Source of the DNA: Novosphingobium sp. ERN07
GTDB taxonomy: Bacteria > Pseudomonadota > Alphaproteobacteria > Sphingomonadales > Sphingomonadaceae
DNA: 64,000 bases
Direction: 5' to 3'
Assembly (NCBI RefSeq): GCF_012641335.1
Contig: NZ_JABAID010000010.1
Span: forward strand, 62,001-126,000
This document shows positions 33,823 to 44,542 of this stretch, piece by piece. The notes beneath the pieces are model-generated. The model did no database searches. It was not told the DNA's origin and saw nothing but the letters and a program-made list of their open reading frames with translations. Both the position numbers and the translations under genes were made by a program. The first letter of the stretch is position 1, and each line of letters starts with the position of its first letter.

Positions 33823-35232
33823 ATGGCAGACCGCGATCCCGGCGCTTTTCACAGTGCCCGCTGCCCCGGCACAAGCTGGGAAGACATCCTCCGGGCCGAC
33901 GATGTGCCGCCCCCCGCCTTTATGGCCGAGGACCGTTCGCAATATCTCGGCTCTGATCCCATCGATGCGGCACGATATTACAGCCCCGATTTCTTCCGTG
34001 CCGAATGCGAAAAGATGTGGCCCAGCGTCTGGCAGTTCGCCGCGCGCGAGGAAGACCTGCCCGAACCCGGCGATTACGTCACTTATGACAATGCGGGCCG
34101 GTCCTATCTGATCGTGCGGCAGGATGATGGCAGCGTGAAGGCGTTCCACAACGTCTGCCTGCACCGTGGCCGCAAGCTGAAGACCGATAGCGGCAGCGCC
34201 GACCAGTTCATCTGCCCGTTCCACGGCTTTTCATGGAACCCTGACGGTTCGCTGCGCAACATTCCGTGCCGTTGGGACTTTGCCCATCTGACCGATCAAA
34301 AGATGCAACTGCCTGAGGCCAAGATGGCGCAATGGGGCGGATACATCTTCGTGCGCGATAACCCGGAAGGCCCGACTATCGAAGAGTTTCTCGATCCGCT
34401 GCCCGAGTTCTTCAAGCGCTGGAAACACGAGGAATGCGTGACCGTGGCGTGGGTGGCCAAGGTGATCCCGGCGAACTGGAAGATCACGATGGAAGCTTTC
34501 ATGGAAAGCTACCACGCCTATGTCACGCACCCGCAGCTCATGCCCTTCACCGGCGATGCCAATGCCGCCTATCACGTGCTGGGCCGCCATGTGAACGTGA
34601 ACTACACCCCCTTCGGCGTGATCAGTCCGCATATCGAGGCACAGGCCGAGGCCGAACACTGGCCGCAGCAGCGCATCATCGATGAATTCCGCAAATATAA
34701 TGGCCGCAGTGCCGACAACTACGATGCCGAGAAGGACAATTACGCCATTCAGGTGCCCGAAGGCCGCACCGCGCGCGCCGCGCTGGGCGAAATGATGCGC
34801 ACGGTATCGGAAAAGCAGTTCGGCGGCGATTACAGTGGCGTGTCCGAAAGCGAACTGCTCGACGCGCTGGTCTACAATGTGTTCCCCAATTTCGCGCCGT
34901 GGGGCGGCTTCATGCCCAACATCGTGTATCGCTGGCGGCCTTGGCCCGATCAGGAAAAATGCCTGATGGAAGTGCGCGTGATCGCGCGCGTGCCGCAAGG
35001 CCAACCCCGTCCTGCGGGTGTGCCGATGCACATGCTGTCAGATGATCAGATCTGGGCCGACGCACCTGAACTCGGCGTGCTGGGCGCGGTGTTGGATCAG
35101 GACAGCGAGAACATGGCACTGTGCCACGAAGGGCTGAAAGTCTCGAAAAATCAGGCGGTGGAACTGGCTGATTACCAGGAAGTCCGCATCCGCCACCTTC
35201 ACCAGACACTCGATAGCTATCTGAACGCATGA
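33823..35232 (+). CDS. Rieske non-heme iron oxygenase, alpha-subunit type (R7)
   Basis: A 469-residue component. Rieske ligands Cys112, His114, Cys131 and His134 (CLHRGR ... CPFHGF); catalytic His231 and His236 in ESYHAYVTHPQ; Asp in the VLDQDSENMALCHEG segment. It is a near full-length paralogue of R1 (shared PFTGDAN, KYNGRSADNYDA, NFAPWGGFMPNIVYRWRP). The start ATG at 33823 follows GGAGAGG. First gene of a two-gene operon with R8 and preceded by operator site C. Like R1 it lacks a beta subunit next to it. Confidence 0.93.
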   Translation: MADRDPGAFHSARCPGTSWEDILRADDVPPPAFMAEDRSQYLGSDPIDAARYYSPDFFRAECEKMWPSVWQFAAREEDLPEPGDYVTYDNAGRSYLIVRQDDGSVKAFHNVCLHRGRKLKTDSGSADQFICPFHGFSWNPDGSLRNIPCRWDFAHLTDQKMQLPEAKMAQWGGYIFVRDNPEGPTIEEFLDPLPEFFKRWKHEECVTVAWVAKVIPANWKITMEAFMESYHAYVTHPQLMPFTGDANAAYHVLGRHVNVNYTPFGVISPHIEAQAEAEHWPQQRIIDEFRKYNGRSADNYDAEKDNYAIQVPEGRTARAALGEMMRTVSEKQFGGDYSGVSESELLDALVYNVFPNFAPWGGFMPNIVYRWRPWPDQEKCLMEVRVIARVPQGQPRPAGVPMHMLSDDQIWADAPELGVLGAVLDQDSENMALCHEGLKVSKNQAVELADYQEVRIRHLHQTLDSYLNA

Positions 35233-35242
35233 GGCCGCTGCC

Positions 35243-36427
35243 ATGACCGAACTCTATGACAAATATGCCGATGCAGCGGAACGGATGCTGCATTTCGTCG
35301 AAACCAAGACTACCGATCAGGCGAGCGACACCATGCGTGTCCCAGTGGCCGATTACCTCAGCGAGGAGCGCTTCGAACGCGAGATCGAGCGCATCTTCAA
35401 ACGCTTGCCGCTGATGCTGGCGCTGACCATCGAACTGCCGCAGGTCAACGATTACAAGGCGATGGACGTGATGGGCCTGCCCGTGCTGATCACGCGCGGC
35501 AAGGATGGCAAGGCGCGCGCCTTTCTCAACGTGTGCAAGCACCGGGCGATGCACCTTGCGCCTGAAGGCAAGGGCAATTGCCGGGCCTTTGCCTGCCAGT
35601 ATCACGGATGGACTTATGCCAACGATGGCAAGCTGATCGGCATTGCCGAAGCCAGCACCTTTGGCGACTTGGACCGCTCCACTCTGAACATGACCGAACT
35701 GCCGTGCGACGAGGCGGCGGGGCTGATCTTTGTGATCCTAACTCCAGACCTGCCGATCAACGCCATCGAATGGATGGGCGGCATGTACGAGGATTTTGCC
35801 GCGCTGAAGCTGGAGACGTGGTATTACCACAAGAACAAGCCGATGAAGGGCGCGAACTGGAAAGTCGCCTATGACGGCTATCTCGAAGGCTATCACTTTC
35901 AGGCCGCGCATACCAACACGGTCGCCACGCGCAGCCCATCGAACCGCGCCAACTACGAAGGCTTCGGTCCGCACATCCGGCTCGGCTTTCCGCAGAATGC
36001 GATCACCCGCCTGCACGATCTGCCGGGCGACGAATGGGGGCGGCAGGAGAACAACGGCTATGACTTCATCCGTATGCTCTTCCCCAACATGAGCTTCTTC
36101 CTCGCGCCTGAAATGGGCCAATTGGCGCAACTGTTCCCCGGTCCGAAGACCAACCAGAACACCACCGTGATGAACTACATCTTCCCGACGAAGCCCGACA
36201 CCGAAGAAGGCTTGGCCGCGCTGGACCAGATGTGCGATTTCTTCTTCGATGTCGTCGAGGAGGAAGACTATTTCCTCGGCCTCAAAGTGCAGAACGGCCT
36301 CGAATCCGGCGCGATGACGCACCAGACTTTTGGCCGGAACGAGCCGGGCAACCAGTTCTTCCACAAATGGGTGGCCTACTACCTTGATGAAAGCGGGCAG
36401 GTGCCGATGCCGGTGATGAAGGAGTGA
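35243..36427 (+). CDS. Rieske non-heme iron oxygenase, alpha-subunit type (R8)
   Basis: A 394-residue component, paralogue of R5. Rieske ligands Cys98, His100, Cys118 and His121 (CKHRAM ... CQYHGW); catalytic His pair in YLEGYHFQAAHTN. It starts 10 bp after the R7 stop, so R7 and R8 are co-transcribed. Two unlike Rieske alpha-type proteins (one of the R1 group, one of the R5 group) in tandem could act in sequence or as a mixed oligomer; which is not decidable from sequence. It is convergent with the AraC gene, 2 bp apart. Confidence 0.92.
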   Translation: MTELYDKYADAAERMLHFVETKTTDQASDTMRVPVADYLSEERFEREIERIFKRLPLMLALTIELPQVNDYKAMDVMGLPVLITRGKDGKARAFLNVCKHRAMHLAPEGKGNCRAFACQYHGWTYANDGKLIGIAEASTFGDLDRSTLNMTELPCDEAAGLIFVILTPDLPINAIEWMGGMYEDFAALKLETWYYHKNKPMKGANWKVAYDGYLEGYHFQAAHTNTVATRSPSNRANYEGFGPHIRLGFPQNAITRLHDLPGDEWGRQENNGYDFIRMLFPNMSFFLAPEMGQLAQLFPGPKTNQNTTVMNYIFPTKPDTEEGLAALDQMCDFFFDVVEEEDYFLGLKVQNGLESGAMTHQTFGRNEPGNQFFHKWVAYYLDESGQVPMPVMKE

Positions 36428-36429
36428 GC

Positions 36430-37317
36430 CTAGTCCACCTGAGTCAATGCCTGTGCAGGTGCGCCTAGCACGGCATCGCGCAATTCCAGCGATCGGGTGA
36501 ACATCGGCCCACAGGCTTCGAGGAACTGTGTTGGTTTCATACCCAGAAACTCGTGCGCTTCCCGGATGAAGTGTGAATAGTCGGTGTAACCCGCATCGAT
36601 GGCCACTGCCTTGCGGCCCGGCCCGCCACGGATCAATGCATGGAGCGAACGCAGGAAGCGGGCGCGGCGCAGCAGTAGCTTGGGCGTAAAGCCAAACGTC
36701 TTCAGGCTCAATCGTTCGAGCGTGCGTTGCGTAACGCCAGCCCGCGCTGCCGTCGCTGTCGAGGTTTTGATGGCCGGGTCAAGCAGAGCTGCACCGATCC
36801 GCGTCACCACATCTTCGTCACGATGCGGCGGCGGAAACTGGGCTAGTAGCCACTGGTCGAGGATGCCGACGATCTGCCTGTCGTCACGGGCACCACGCAA
36901 CTTGTTCGCAAGCTGCTGTGATGCCTCTCCGAATACCGATTGTGCGGGAACTACGCGATTGGCCAGTTTTCCTGCCTCACCTGCACCCAGCCGTGCCCAG
37001 CCGCGCGGGGTTATCCCCACGCCGATGACTGTGCCCTCGTTGCTTTCCGACCAACAGGCGGCGCTGCTGGGTCCAAACAAAGCTACATCGGGGACACGTA
37101 ACGGCGCTGATGTTCCGAATTTCACAGTCCAGCGCGTTGCAGGATCGATAAGTATGCGCAGATTGAACCAGGCTGGCTGGAAAACATCGCGATGCAGTTC
37201 CCCTTCTGGTGGGGCAACCGCATAGAGGTGATATCCGCTGACCAGCCCTTCCAGCTCAGGCTGTGGCTTCCAGTAGACCATGCGCATTGCGGAAAACCGC
37301 TCTTCTTCATTTTGCAT
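36430..37317 (-). CDS. AraC-family transcriptional regulator
   Basis: A 295-residue regulator. The N-terminal two-thirds is an effector domain (WKPQPELEGLVSGYHLYAV, DVFQPAWFNLRILID), and the C-terminus carries two helix-turn-helix units: TSTATAARAGVTQRTLERL and KAVAIDAGYTDYSHFIREA, followed by LGMKPTQFL, the AraC signature. The ATG at 37317 is chosen, two codons inside a TTG; no clear ribosome site is visible and the ATG at 37287 is an alternative. It lies next to R8 and could activate the R7-R8 or the MDR-SDR operon. Effector unknown. Confidence 0.85.
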   Translation of the reverse strand: MQNEEERFSAMRMVYWKPQPELEGLVSGYHLYAVAPPEGELHRDVFQPAWFNLRILIDPATRWTVKFGTSAPLRVPDVALFGPSSAACWSESNEGTVIGVGITPRGWARLGAGEAGKLANRVVPAQSVFGEASQQLANKLRGARDDRQIVGILDQWLLAQFPPPHRDEDVVTRIGAALLDPAIKTSTATAARAGVTQRTLERLSLKTFGFTPKLLLRRARFLRSLHALIRGGPGRKAVAIDAGYTDYSHFIREAHEFLGMKPTQFLEACGPMFTRSLELRDAVLGAPAQALTQVD

Positions 37318-37411
37318 GATCAAAGGCGCAAGGAACGGCAGTCATCGTCAATTTGATGTCCTGTTAGTGGCCAGCCCGTAGTTGGCAATAGCAGAACGAA
37401 CGGATGAGCCC

Positions 37412-38128
37412 TTAGTGCCGCACCATCGCGCCACCATCTATCCACACGCCGTGGCCCGACATGAAGCGCGCATCATCGCTGCACAGGAATGCGATCACGT
37501 CGGCAATGTCCTCAGGCTGGCCAAGGCGGCGCAGGGGGGCCTTGTTTTCCCAAAAGGTCTTGAATTCCGGCATCTGGGTAAAGGCGGGCGCGGTCATCGG
37601 CGTGGCGATGGCGCCGGGCTGCACACAGTTCACCGTCACGCCTAACGGTCCCAGTTCTGCCGCTACCGATTTGGTTAGCCCCAGCACCGCGTGCTTGGAC
37701 GCGGCATAGGCGCAAAGCCCTTCGTCCCCGTGGCTCGATGTGGTGGAGCCGATGGTCACGACGCGTCCTTTTCCGGCGGCTTTCAGATGCGGCACAGCAT
37801 CGCGGATCAGCCGGAATACCGATACCACGTTCACATCCAGTACCCGCTGGAAATAAGCATCGTCGTGCCCTTCAAGCGGATGGAACGCGCTGATTCCGGC
37901 GCAGGGCACCAGCGTGTCCAGTCCGCCCAGCGCCGCCACGGCCTGTTCGATCAGGCGAGCGTTGGCATCGGGCGTGGTAAGATCAGCCACGAAGTCTACA
38001 TCGCCCTGCATATCTGCGGTAAAGACCAGCGCTCCATCGGCACGCAGCCGTGCCGCCGTGGCCGCACCGATGCCCGAACCTGCGCCGGTGACGATGGCCT
38101 TGCGGCCGCGCAGACGATCAGAGGCCAT
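37412..38128 (-). CDS. Short-chain dehydrogenase/reductase (SDR)
   Basis: A 238-residue classical SDR with a shortened second strand: TGAGSGIG motif, FTADMQ with Asp (suggesting NAD), PCAG in place of NNAG, Ser in TIGSTTS, and YAASK. The C-terminal WIDGGAMVRH is typical. Its start overlaps the end of the MDR gene by 11 bp, so the MDR and SDR are co-translated. An SDR/MDR pair suggests successive ketone or enone reductions on the same carbon skeleton (inference). Confidence 0.88.
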   Translation of the reverse strand: MASDRLRGRKAIVTGAGSGIGAATAARLRADGALVFTADMQGDVDFVADLTTPDANARLIEQAVAALGGLDTLVPCAGISAFHPLEGHDDAYFQRVLDVNVVSVFRLIRDAVPHLKAAGKGRVVTIGSTTSSHGDEGLCAYAASKHAVLGLTKSVAAELGPLGVTVNCVQPGAIATPMTAPAFTQMPEFKTFWENKAPLRRLGQPEDIADVIAFLCSDDARFMSGHGVWIDGGAMVRH

Positions 38129-39140
38129 CTGCGATCTTCAGCACAAGCTTGCCGGTGTTCGCCCCGGTGAACAGCCGCATGAAGGCTTCGTAGGCATTCT
38201 CCAGCCCTTCCTGCACGTCCTCATCGATGCGCAACCGCCCTTGCGCCATCCATTCGGCCATGACCGCGCCCCCTTCGGCAAAACGCGGGGCATAATCCAT
38301 GATCAGGTAGCCATAGAGCGTCGCCTGTTGCGCCAGCACCTGCCACAGGTTGCGCACGCCGATCTTTTCGGGCGAATTGTATTCGCTGATCAAGCCGCAC
38401 AGCACGATGCGCGCGTGCTTGGCCAGGTTCATCAGTTCGGCGTCCATCACATCGCCGCCGACGTTTTCAAACACCACATCGGCCCCGTCCGGCGCCGCGG
38501 CGCGGATTTCGGCGGCAAGCTGGTCCACCGATTTGCCCTTGTAATCAATGGCAACGTCGAATCCGTAGTCGTCGATCAGCCGGCGGCACTTGGTCTCACC
38601 ACCAGCAATGCCGATGACGCGGCACCCCATGATCTTGCCGATCTGCCCCACTGCTGACCCGACCGCGCCTGCCGCACCAGATACGAGCAGCGTTTCTCCC
38701 GCCTTGGGCTTGGCCACTTCGGTCAGCCCGAAATAGGCTGTCAGCCCCACAGCGCCCATTGCCGAAAGGAACCGCGATGGCGAATCCACTTGGGAGGTAT
38801 CAACCTTCATGGTGAAACCACCGGCTTCGTTGACCGAGTAGTCCTCAAGCCCGTTCAGCCCCAGAACCCAATCACCCACGGCAAAATCGGGGGATTTCGA
38901 TGCGGCGACAACGCCAATCGTGCTGGCCCGCACCGGATCGCCCAATGCGATCGGCGGCATGTAGCTGGGAGCATCGTCCATCCACCCACGCTGCGCCGGA
39001 TCGAGCGAGGCAAAGCAGTTGCGCACCACGAAGCCGCCCAGCGGCGCGTCAGGAACCTCTTGTTCCACAAACGAAAAGTCCTCTGGAACGGGCGCTCCGT
39101 GCGGACGGCGTGCCAGCAGGAATCGACGGTTGATGCGCAT
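38118..39140 (-). CDS. Zinc-free MDR oxidoreductase (enone/prostaglandin reductase-like)
   Basis: A 340-residue medium-chain dehydrogenase/reductase without the zinc-ligand pattern: N-terminal GroES-like domain (RINRRFLLARRPHGAPVPEDF, SLDPAQRGWMDD) and a Rossmann domain with SGAAGAVGSAVGQ, then the ENVGGDVMDAEL segment typical of the leukotriene-B4/curcumin-reductase group. Such enzymes reduce activated C=C bonds with NADPH. The ATG at 39140 follows GGGAGAGATC. Divergent from the TonB receptor at 39295. The same family occurs at 43395-44405 and 51258-52271. Confidence 0.88.
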   Translation of the reverse strand: MRINRRFLLARRPHGAPVPEDFSFVEQEVPDAPLGGFVVRNCFASLDPAQRGWMDDAPSYMPPIALGDPVRASTIGVVAASKSPDFAVGDWVLGLNGLEDYSVNEAGGFTMKVDTSQVDSPSRFLSAMGAVGLTAYFGLTEVAKPKAGETLLVSGAAGAVGSAVGQIGKIMGCRVIGIAGGETKCRRLIDDYGFDVAIDYKGKSVDQLAAEIRAAAPDGADVVFENVGGDVMDAELMNLAKHARIVLCGLISEYNSPEKIGVRNLWQVLAQQATLYGYLIMDYAPRFAEGGAVMAEWMAQGRLRIDEDVQEGLENAYEAFMRLFTGANTGKLVLKIADGL

Positions 39141-39294
39141 TTCGATCTCTCCCTTGGGGTGCACAAAGGATGCAGCATGGCTGATCGCAGGCACCTGTAA
39201 CAAGTGGCAGTTGGTTCAAATCGCGGCGGGGTGGATGAAAGAGGGGAGCAACGGCCCGACGAGGCCGAGCGACCTTATTTTGAGGGAGGATACC

Positions 39295-41661
<2,367 letters not shown>

Positions 41662-41702
41662 AGCTGACGCATAACTGATCCACCTTGCCGGGGGGCGAGG
41701 GC

Positions 41703-41743
41703 GGGGCGTTAACGCGCTCCGCCTAACGCCCCCGGTCCTTTTT
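41703..41743 (+). terminator. Terminator or attenuator between TonB receptor and SDR
   Basis: GGGGCGTTA (41703-41711) pairs with TAACGCCCC (41724-41732) around a 12-base loop, with a T5 tract at 41739-41743. The ribosome site AGGAG of the next gene begins directly after, so any readthrough still translates the SDR. Confidence 0.65.
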
Positions 41744-41757
41744 AGGAGTACAAGCGC

Positions 41758-42522
41758 ATGTCACGTTTAGCCGGCAAGACCGCTCTTATCACAGGCGGGG
41801 CTTCGGTGCCCGGCCTTGGCAGTAGCACAGCGCAGCGTTTTGCCGAAGAAGGCTGCAAGATATGGCTGACCGACCGTGATCTGGCGGGCGCTGAAAAGGT
41901 TGCCGAAAGCATCCGTGCAGCAGGCGGGCAGGCGAAGGCCATGCTGCATGACGTGACCAATGAAGCCCAATGGGACGAAGTGTTCGCCGCCATCGAGGCC
42001 GAGGACGGCAAGCTCGACGTGTGCGTCAACAATGCTGGCATCGCCGTGCTGCGCCCCATCGAAGACATGACCAGCGCCGATTGGGCGCTGCAGAACTCGG
42101 TCAATCTCGATAGCGTGTTTCACGGCACGAAGCGTGCGGTTGCGCTGATGCGCAAGACCGGCATCAAGGGCTCGATCATCAACATTTCGTCGGTCGCCGG
42201 GCTGATCGGCGTGCCGGCTTGCGGTGCCTATGCTGCAGCTAAGGGTGGCGTGCGCCTGTTTTCCAAGACCATCGCGGTGGAAGTGGCCAAGCAGGGCATC
42301 CGCGTGAACTCGGTTCACCCCGGCATGATCCTGACCAACATTCAGGGCGTGGCGCTGGAAGACAACGCGGCAAATTATGATGCAACGCTGGCGCTCGTGC
42401 CGATGGGCTACATGGGCGATCCGCTCGACATCGCGAACATGAACCTGTTCCTTGCGTCGGATGAAAGCCGCTATGTCACCGGCACCGAGCTGGTCGTCGA
42501 TGGGGGCATGACCGCGCTTTAA
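41758..42522 (+). CDS. Short-chain dehydrogenase/reductase (SDR)
   Basis: A 254-residue SDR. The cofactor motif carries a two-residue insertion (TGGASVPGLGSS), Asp in LTDRD suggests NAD, and NNAG, Ser in NISSVAG and YAAAK are intact. C-terminus VVDGGMTAL. The ATG at 41758 follows AGGAGTACAAGCGC. It is separated from the TonB receptor only by a hairpin. Its stop codon falls in a tandem 9-bp repeat (42514-42540). Likely hydroxysteroid-dehydrogenase-like or cyclic-alcohol oxidoreductase by general resemblance only. Confidence 0.88.
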   Translation: MSRLAGKTALITGGASVPGLGSSTAQRFAEEGCKIWLTDRDLAGAEKVAESIRAAGGQAKAMLHDVTNEAQWDEVFAAIEAEDGKLDVCVNNAGIAVLRPIEDMTSADWALQNSVNLDSVFHGTKRAVALMRKTGIKGSIINISSVAGLIGVPACGAYAAAKGGVRLFSKTIAVEVAKQGIRVNSVHPGMILTNIQGVALEDNAANYDATLALVPMGYMGDPLDIANMNLFLASDESRYVTGTELVVDGGMTAL

Positions 42523-42540
42523 GCGCTTTAAGCGCTTAAA
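42514..42540. repeat. Tandem 9-bp repeat spanning an SDR stop codon
   Basis: GCGCTTTAA occurs twice in direct succession and once more as GCGCTTAAA. The first unit encodes the end of the SDR and its TAA stop, so the next units supply spare stop codons. AAGCGCTT within it is also palindromic. Confidence 0.7.
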
Positions 42541-42559
42541 TTGCAAACCAGCACCTCGC

Positions 42560-42579
42560 GCCCCCGCCTGCGCGGGGGC
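42560..42579. terminator. Small hairpin between convergent genes
   Basis: GCCCCCGC (42560-42567) pairs with GCGGGGGC (42572-42579) around a 4-base loop. No T-tract follows. It sits between convergent SDR and ThuA genes and may terminate both or be a short interspersed repeat. Confidence 0.4.
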
Positions 42580-42603
42580 ACAGGCACCATTACGGGTGAC
42601 AGT

Positions 42604-43395
42604 TCAAGCCACCCAGCGGATCGCATTCTCCACCAACCGCCGGTAATACACATCGTCATAGGCCGATGGCCCATCGCCCGGCTGCAGATAAACCAGCCTG
42701 CTGTTCAAGGCCTGCTTCGCCCAACCGACAAGGTTCGATCCGGGCGGATGCTCCCACCCTTCGCGGCTGAACATCTGGCCCTTGACCGCAAGGTCTGCGG
42801 ACCAGAAATGGTCGCGGTCAAACGCGGCGGATGATCGCAGCAGCGGCGTTACGCCTGCTTCGGCCACTTGCCCCAGATACAGTTCATCGGTCAGCGTGAA
42901 CCGTTCAGGCAGCCCGGCGGTCACCGGGTGATCGGCCACCACCGAAACATCGTGGCGCACGTCATGGCAATATCCGCTGTCGGCTACCTTCGCGCCAGCC
43001 CATGTGCCGGGGTGATAGAAGAACTGCCCACCCAGCCATTCGTGATATTCCGTCCATGTAGGCCAGCCCGCCAGAGCATGATGCAGCGCCACCACGCCCT
43101 TACCCTGCTCCAGTAGGCTGCGGAAACCAGACATCAAGTCCGCTTCAGGTTCGATGTAAAGCGGTGCATTTACAGGGGCTTCAAAGTCAAGCCCCGGCAT
43201 ATCATAGAGCACCAGCACATCGAACCCGCGCATTCCAACCGGGTTCATCAGCCGTGCCGCTGCAGGCTGATCCACCATCGTGGCAGAGATGCCGTCCATC
43301 GCCTGAAACATCGCGTCAAAGGCCGTCCGGTCAAACGGGTGGCCGCGCACGGCGACAAGGCATTGCAATGGGGCGCGGTGTTTTATGATCGGCAT
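42604..43395 (-). CDS. ThuA-like domain protein
   Basis: A 263-residue ThuA-fold protein: LQCLVAVRGHPFDR opening, GKGVVALHHALAGWPTW, GGQFFYHPG, and LPERFTLTDELYLGQV. The ALHH and TDELY segments correspond to those in the ThuA-like protein at 1389-2174, but the two are otherwise diverged. The start overlaps the MDR stop as TGATG, so the pair is translationally coupled. Function unknown; coupling to a Rieske oxygenase in one place and to an enone reductase here suggests a shared step in handling the same kind of compound (inference). Confidence 0.78.
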   Translation of the reverse strand: MPIIKHRAPLQCLVAVRGHPFDRTAFDAMFQAMDGISATMVDQPAAARLMNPVGMRGFDVLVLYDMPGLDFEAPVNAPLYIEPEADLMSGFRSLLEQGKGVVALHHALAGWPTWTEYHEWLGGQFFYHPGTWAGAKVADSGYCHDVRHDVSVVADHPVTAGLPERFTLTDELYLGQVAEAGVTPLLRSSAAFDRDHFWSADLAVKGQMFSREGWEHPPGSNLVGWAKQALNSRLVYLQPGDGPSAYDDVYYRRLVENAIRWVA

Positions 43396-44405
43396 CAGCC
43401 AGCCACCTTCACGATAACCTTGCCGATGGCTTTGCCCGAAAGCATCCGGTCATAGGCCACTAGCGTGTTCTCAAGCCCGGCGGTTTCATCCAGATTCACC
43501 GTCAGCGCGCCCGAATCTACCCACCCGCGCAAAGTGGGCAGGAACTCCGCGCCGCGATGCAGGAAATCCGGGATGAAGAACCCTTCGATCCGCAGCCGCC
43601 GCATCAGCACCTGATCGAACCGCGCGGGGCCGGGCAGGGGGGCGTCGTTGTCATAAGCGGCCACCATGCCGCACACTGCCACGCGCCCGTAATGCGCCAT
43701 GTTGGGTAGCACTCCATCCAGCAGCGGCCCGCCAACGTTGTCGAAATAAGCGTGAACGCCGCCTTCAATCGAGGCAAGCCGCGCAGCCACGTCCTCGTTC
43801 TTGTAATCGATGGCCATATCCACGCCGAGCTGTTCGGTCAGGTAGCGGCACTTTTCAGGCCCGCCCGCAATGCCGATCACCCGCGCGCCCAGATTGCGCC
43901 CGACCTGGCACGCCATGCTGCCGGTCGCGCCTGCTGCGGCAGACACCACCAGCCATTCGTCGGGCTTGATTGCCGCCACTTCCTTCACGCCCACCAGCGC
44001 CGTCCACGCATTCATGCCCAGCGCGCCAAAGTGCTGGCGCACATCGGCAAGGCTATCGTCCACCACTTCCAGCCCCGACAGCGCCGGAACCACCGTGGCA
44101 TAGTCAGCCCATTGCCCGAAGCCGCGCACCATCGCGCCCACCGGATAGGCCGCATCGCAGCTTTCGCTCACACGCCCCAGCACCAGCCCGGCCATTTTCG
44201 ATCCCAGCGGCAGCGGCGGCTGATAGCCATCGGTGCGCGGGCTCATCCACATGCGCGTGCCTGCGTCCATCGAAAGCCAGCCGACTTTCACCCGCACTTC
44301 GCCATCGGCCAGCGGCGGCAGTTCCTCTGCCTGCAAAGATAGCGCGGCGGCAAAATCGTTGCCTTCGGGGTGGTTGTCGAGCTGCCAGAACCGGTTGGTT
44401 GTCAT
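43395..44405 (-). CDS. Zinc-free MDR oxidoreductase (enone reductase-like)
   Basis: A 336-residue medium-chain reductase: N-terminal domain with VKVGWLSMDAGTRMWM, SAAAGATGSMACQVGRNLGA cofactor motif, and YFDNVGGPLLDGVLPNM. No zinc ligands are apparent. It is of the same group as the enzymes at 38118 and 51258 but the most diverged at the N-terminus. The ATG at 44405 follows an AGAGGA stretch 12 bases away, a little far. It precedes the ThuA-like gene, coupled by TGATG, and follows the TonB receptor terminator at 44491. Confidence 0.87.
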   Translation of the reverse strand: MTTNRFWQLDNHPEGNDFAAALSLQAEELPPLADGEVRVKVGWLSMDAGTRMWMSPRTDGYQPPLPLGSKMAGLVLGRVSESCDAAYPVGAMVRGFGQWADYATVVPALSGLEVVDDSLADVRQHFGALGMNAWTALVGVKEVAAIKPDEWLVVSAAAGATGSMACQVGRNLGARVIGIAGGPEKCRYLTEQLGVDMAIDYKNEDVAARLASIEGGVHAYFDNVGGPLLDGVLPNMAHYGRVAVCGMVAAYDNDAPLPGPARFDQVLMRRLRIEGFFIPDFLHRGAEFLPTLRGWVDSGALTVNLDETAGLENTLVAYDRMLSGKAIGKVIVKVAG

Positions 44406-44490
44406 CAATCGTGCATCCTCTTTTGCCCTGCGTCGCAAAGCACATGGCACCCGGCAACTGGCCAATCACCGAGGTTGCCGCAAAAGCAAA

Positions 44491-44517
44491 CGCCCGCCCC
44501 CTTTTCGGGGACGGGCG
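44491..44517 (-). terminator. Rho-independent terminator of the TonB receptor gene
   Basis: CGCCCG-x-CCCC pairs with GGGG-x-CGGGCG (44491-44501 with 44507-44517, one mismatch) around a 5-base loop. On the reverse strand it is followed by TTTGCTTTTG. It is 25 bp after the receptor stop. Confidence 0.75.
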
Positions 44518-44542
44518 CTGCATTATCAGCTTGGCGGAAAGA

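Noticed and set aside
2171..36427. Rieske proteins considered as 3-ketosteroid 9-alpha-hydroxylase (steroid degradation)
   Set aside because: No other steroid genes (kstD, hsa genes, mce or steroid CoA ligase sets) are seen and the Rieske motifs do not single out KshA; the P450 points more to terpenoids.
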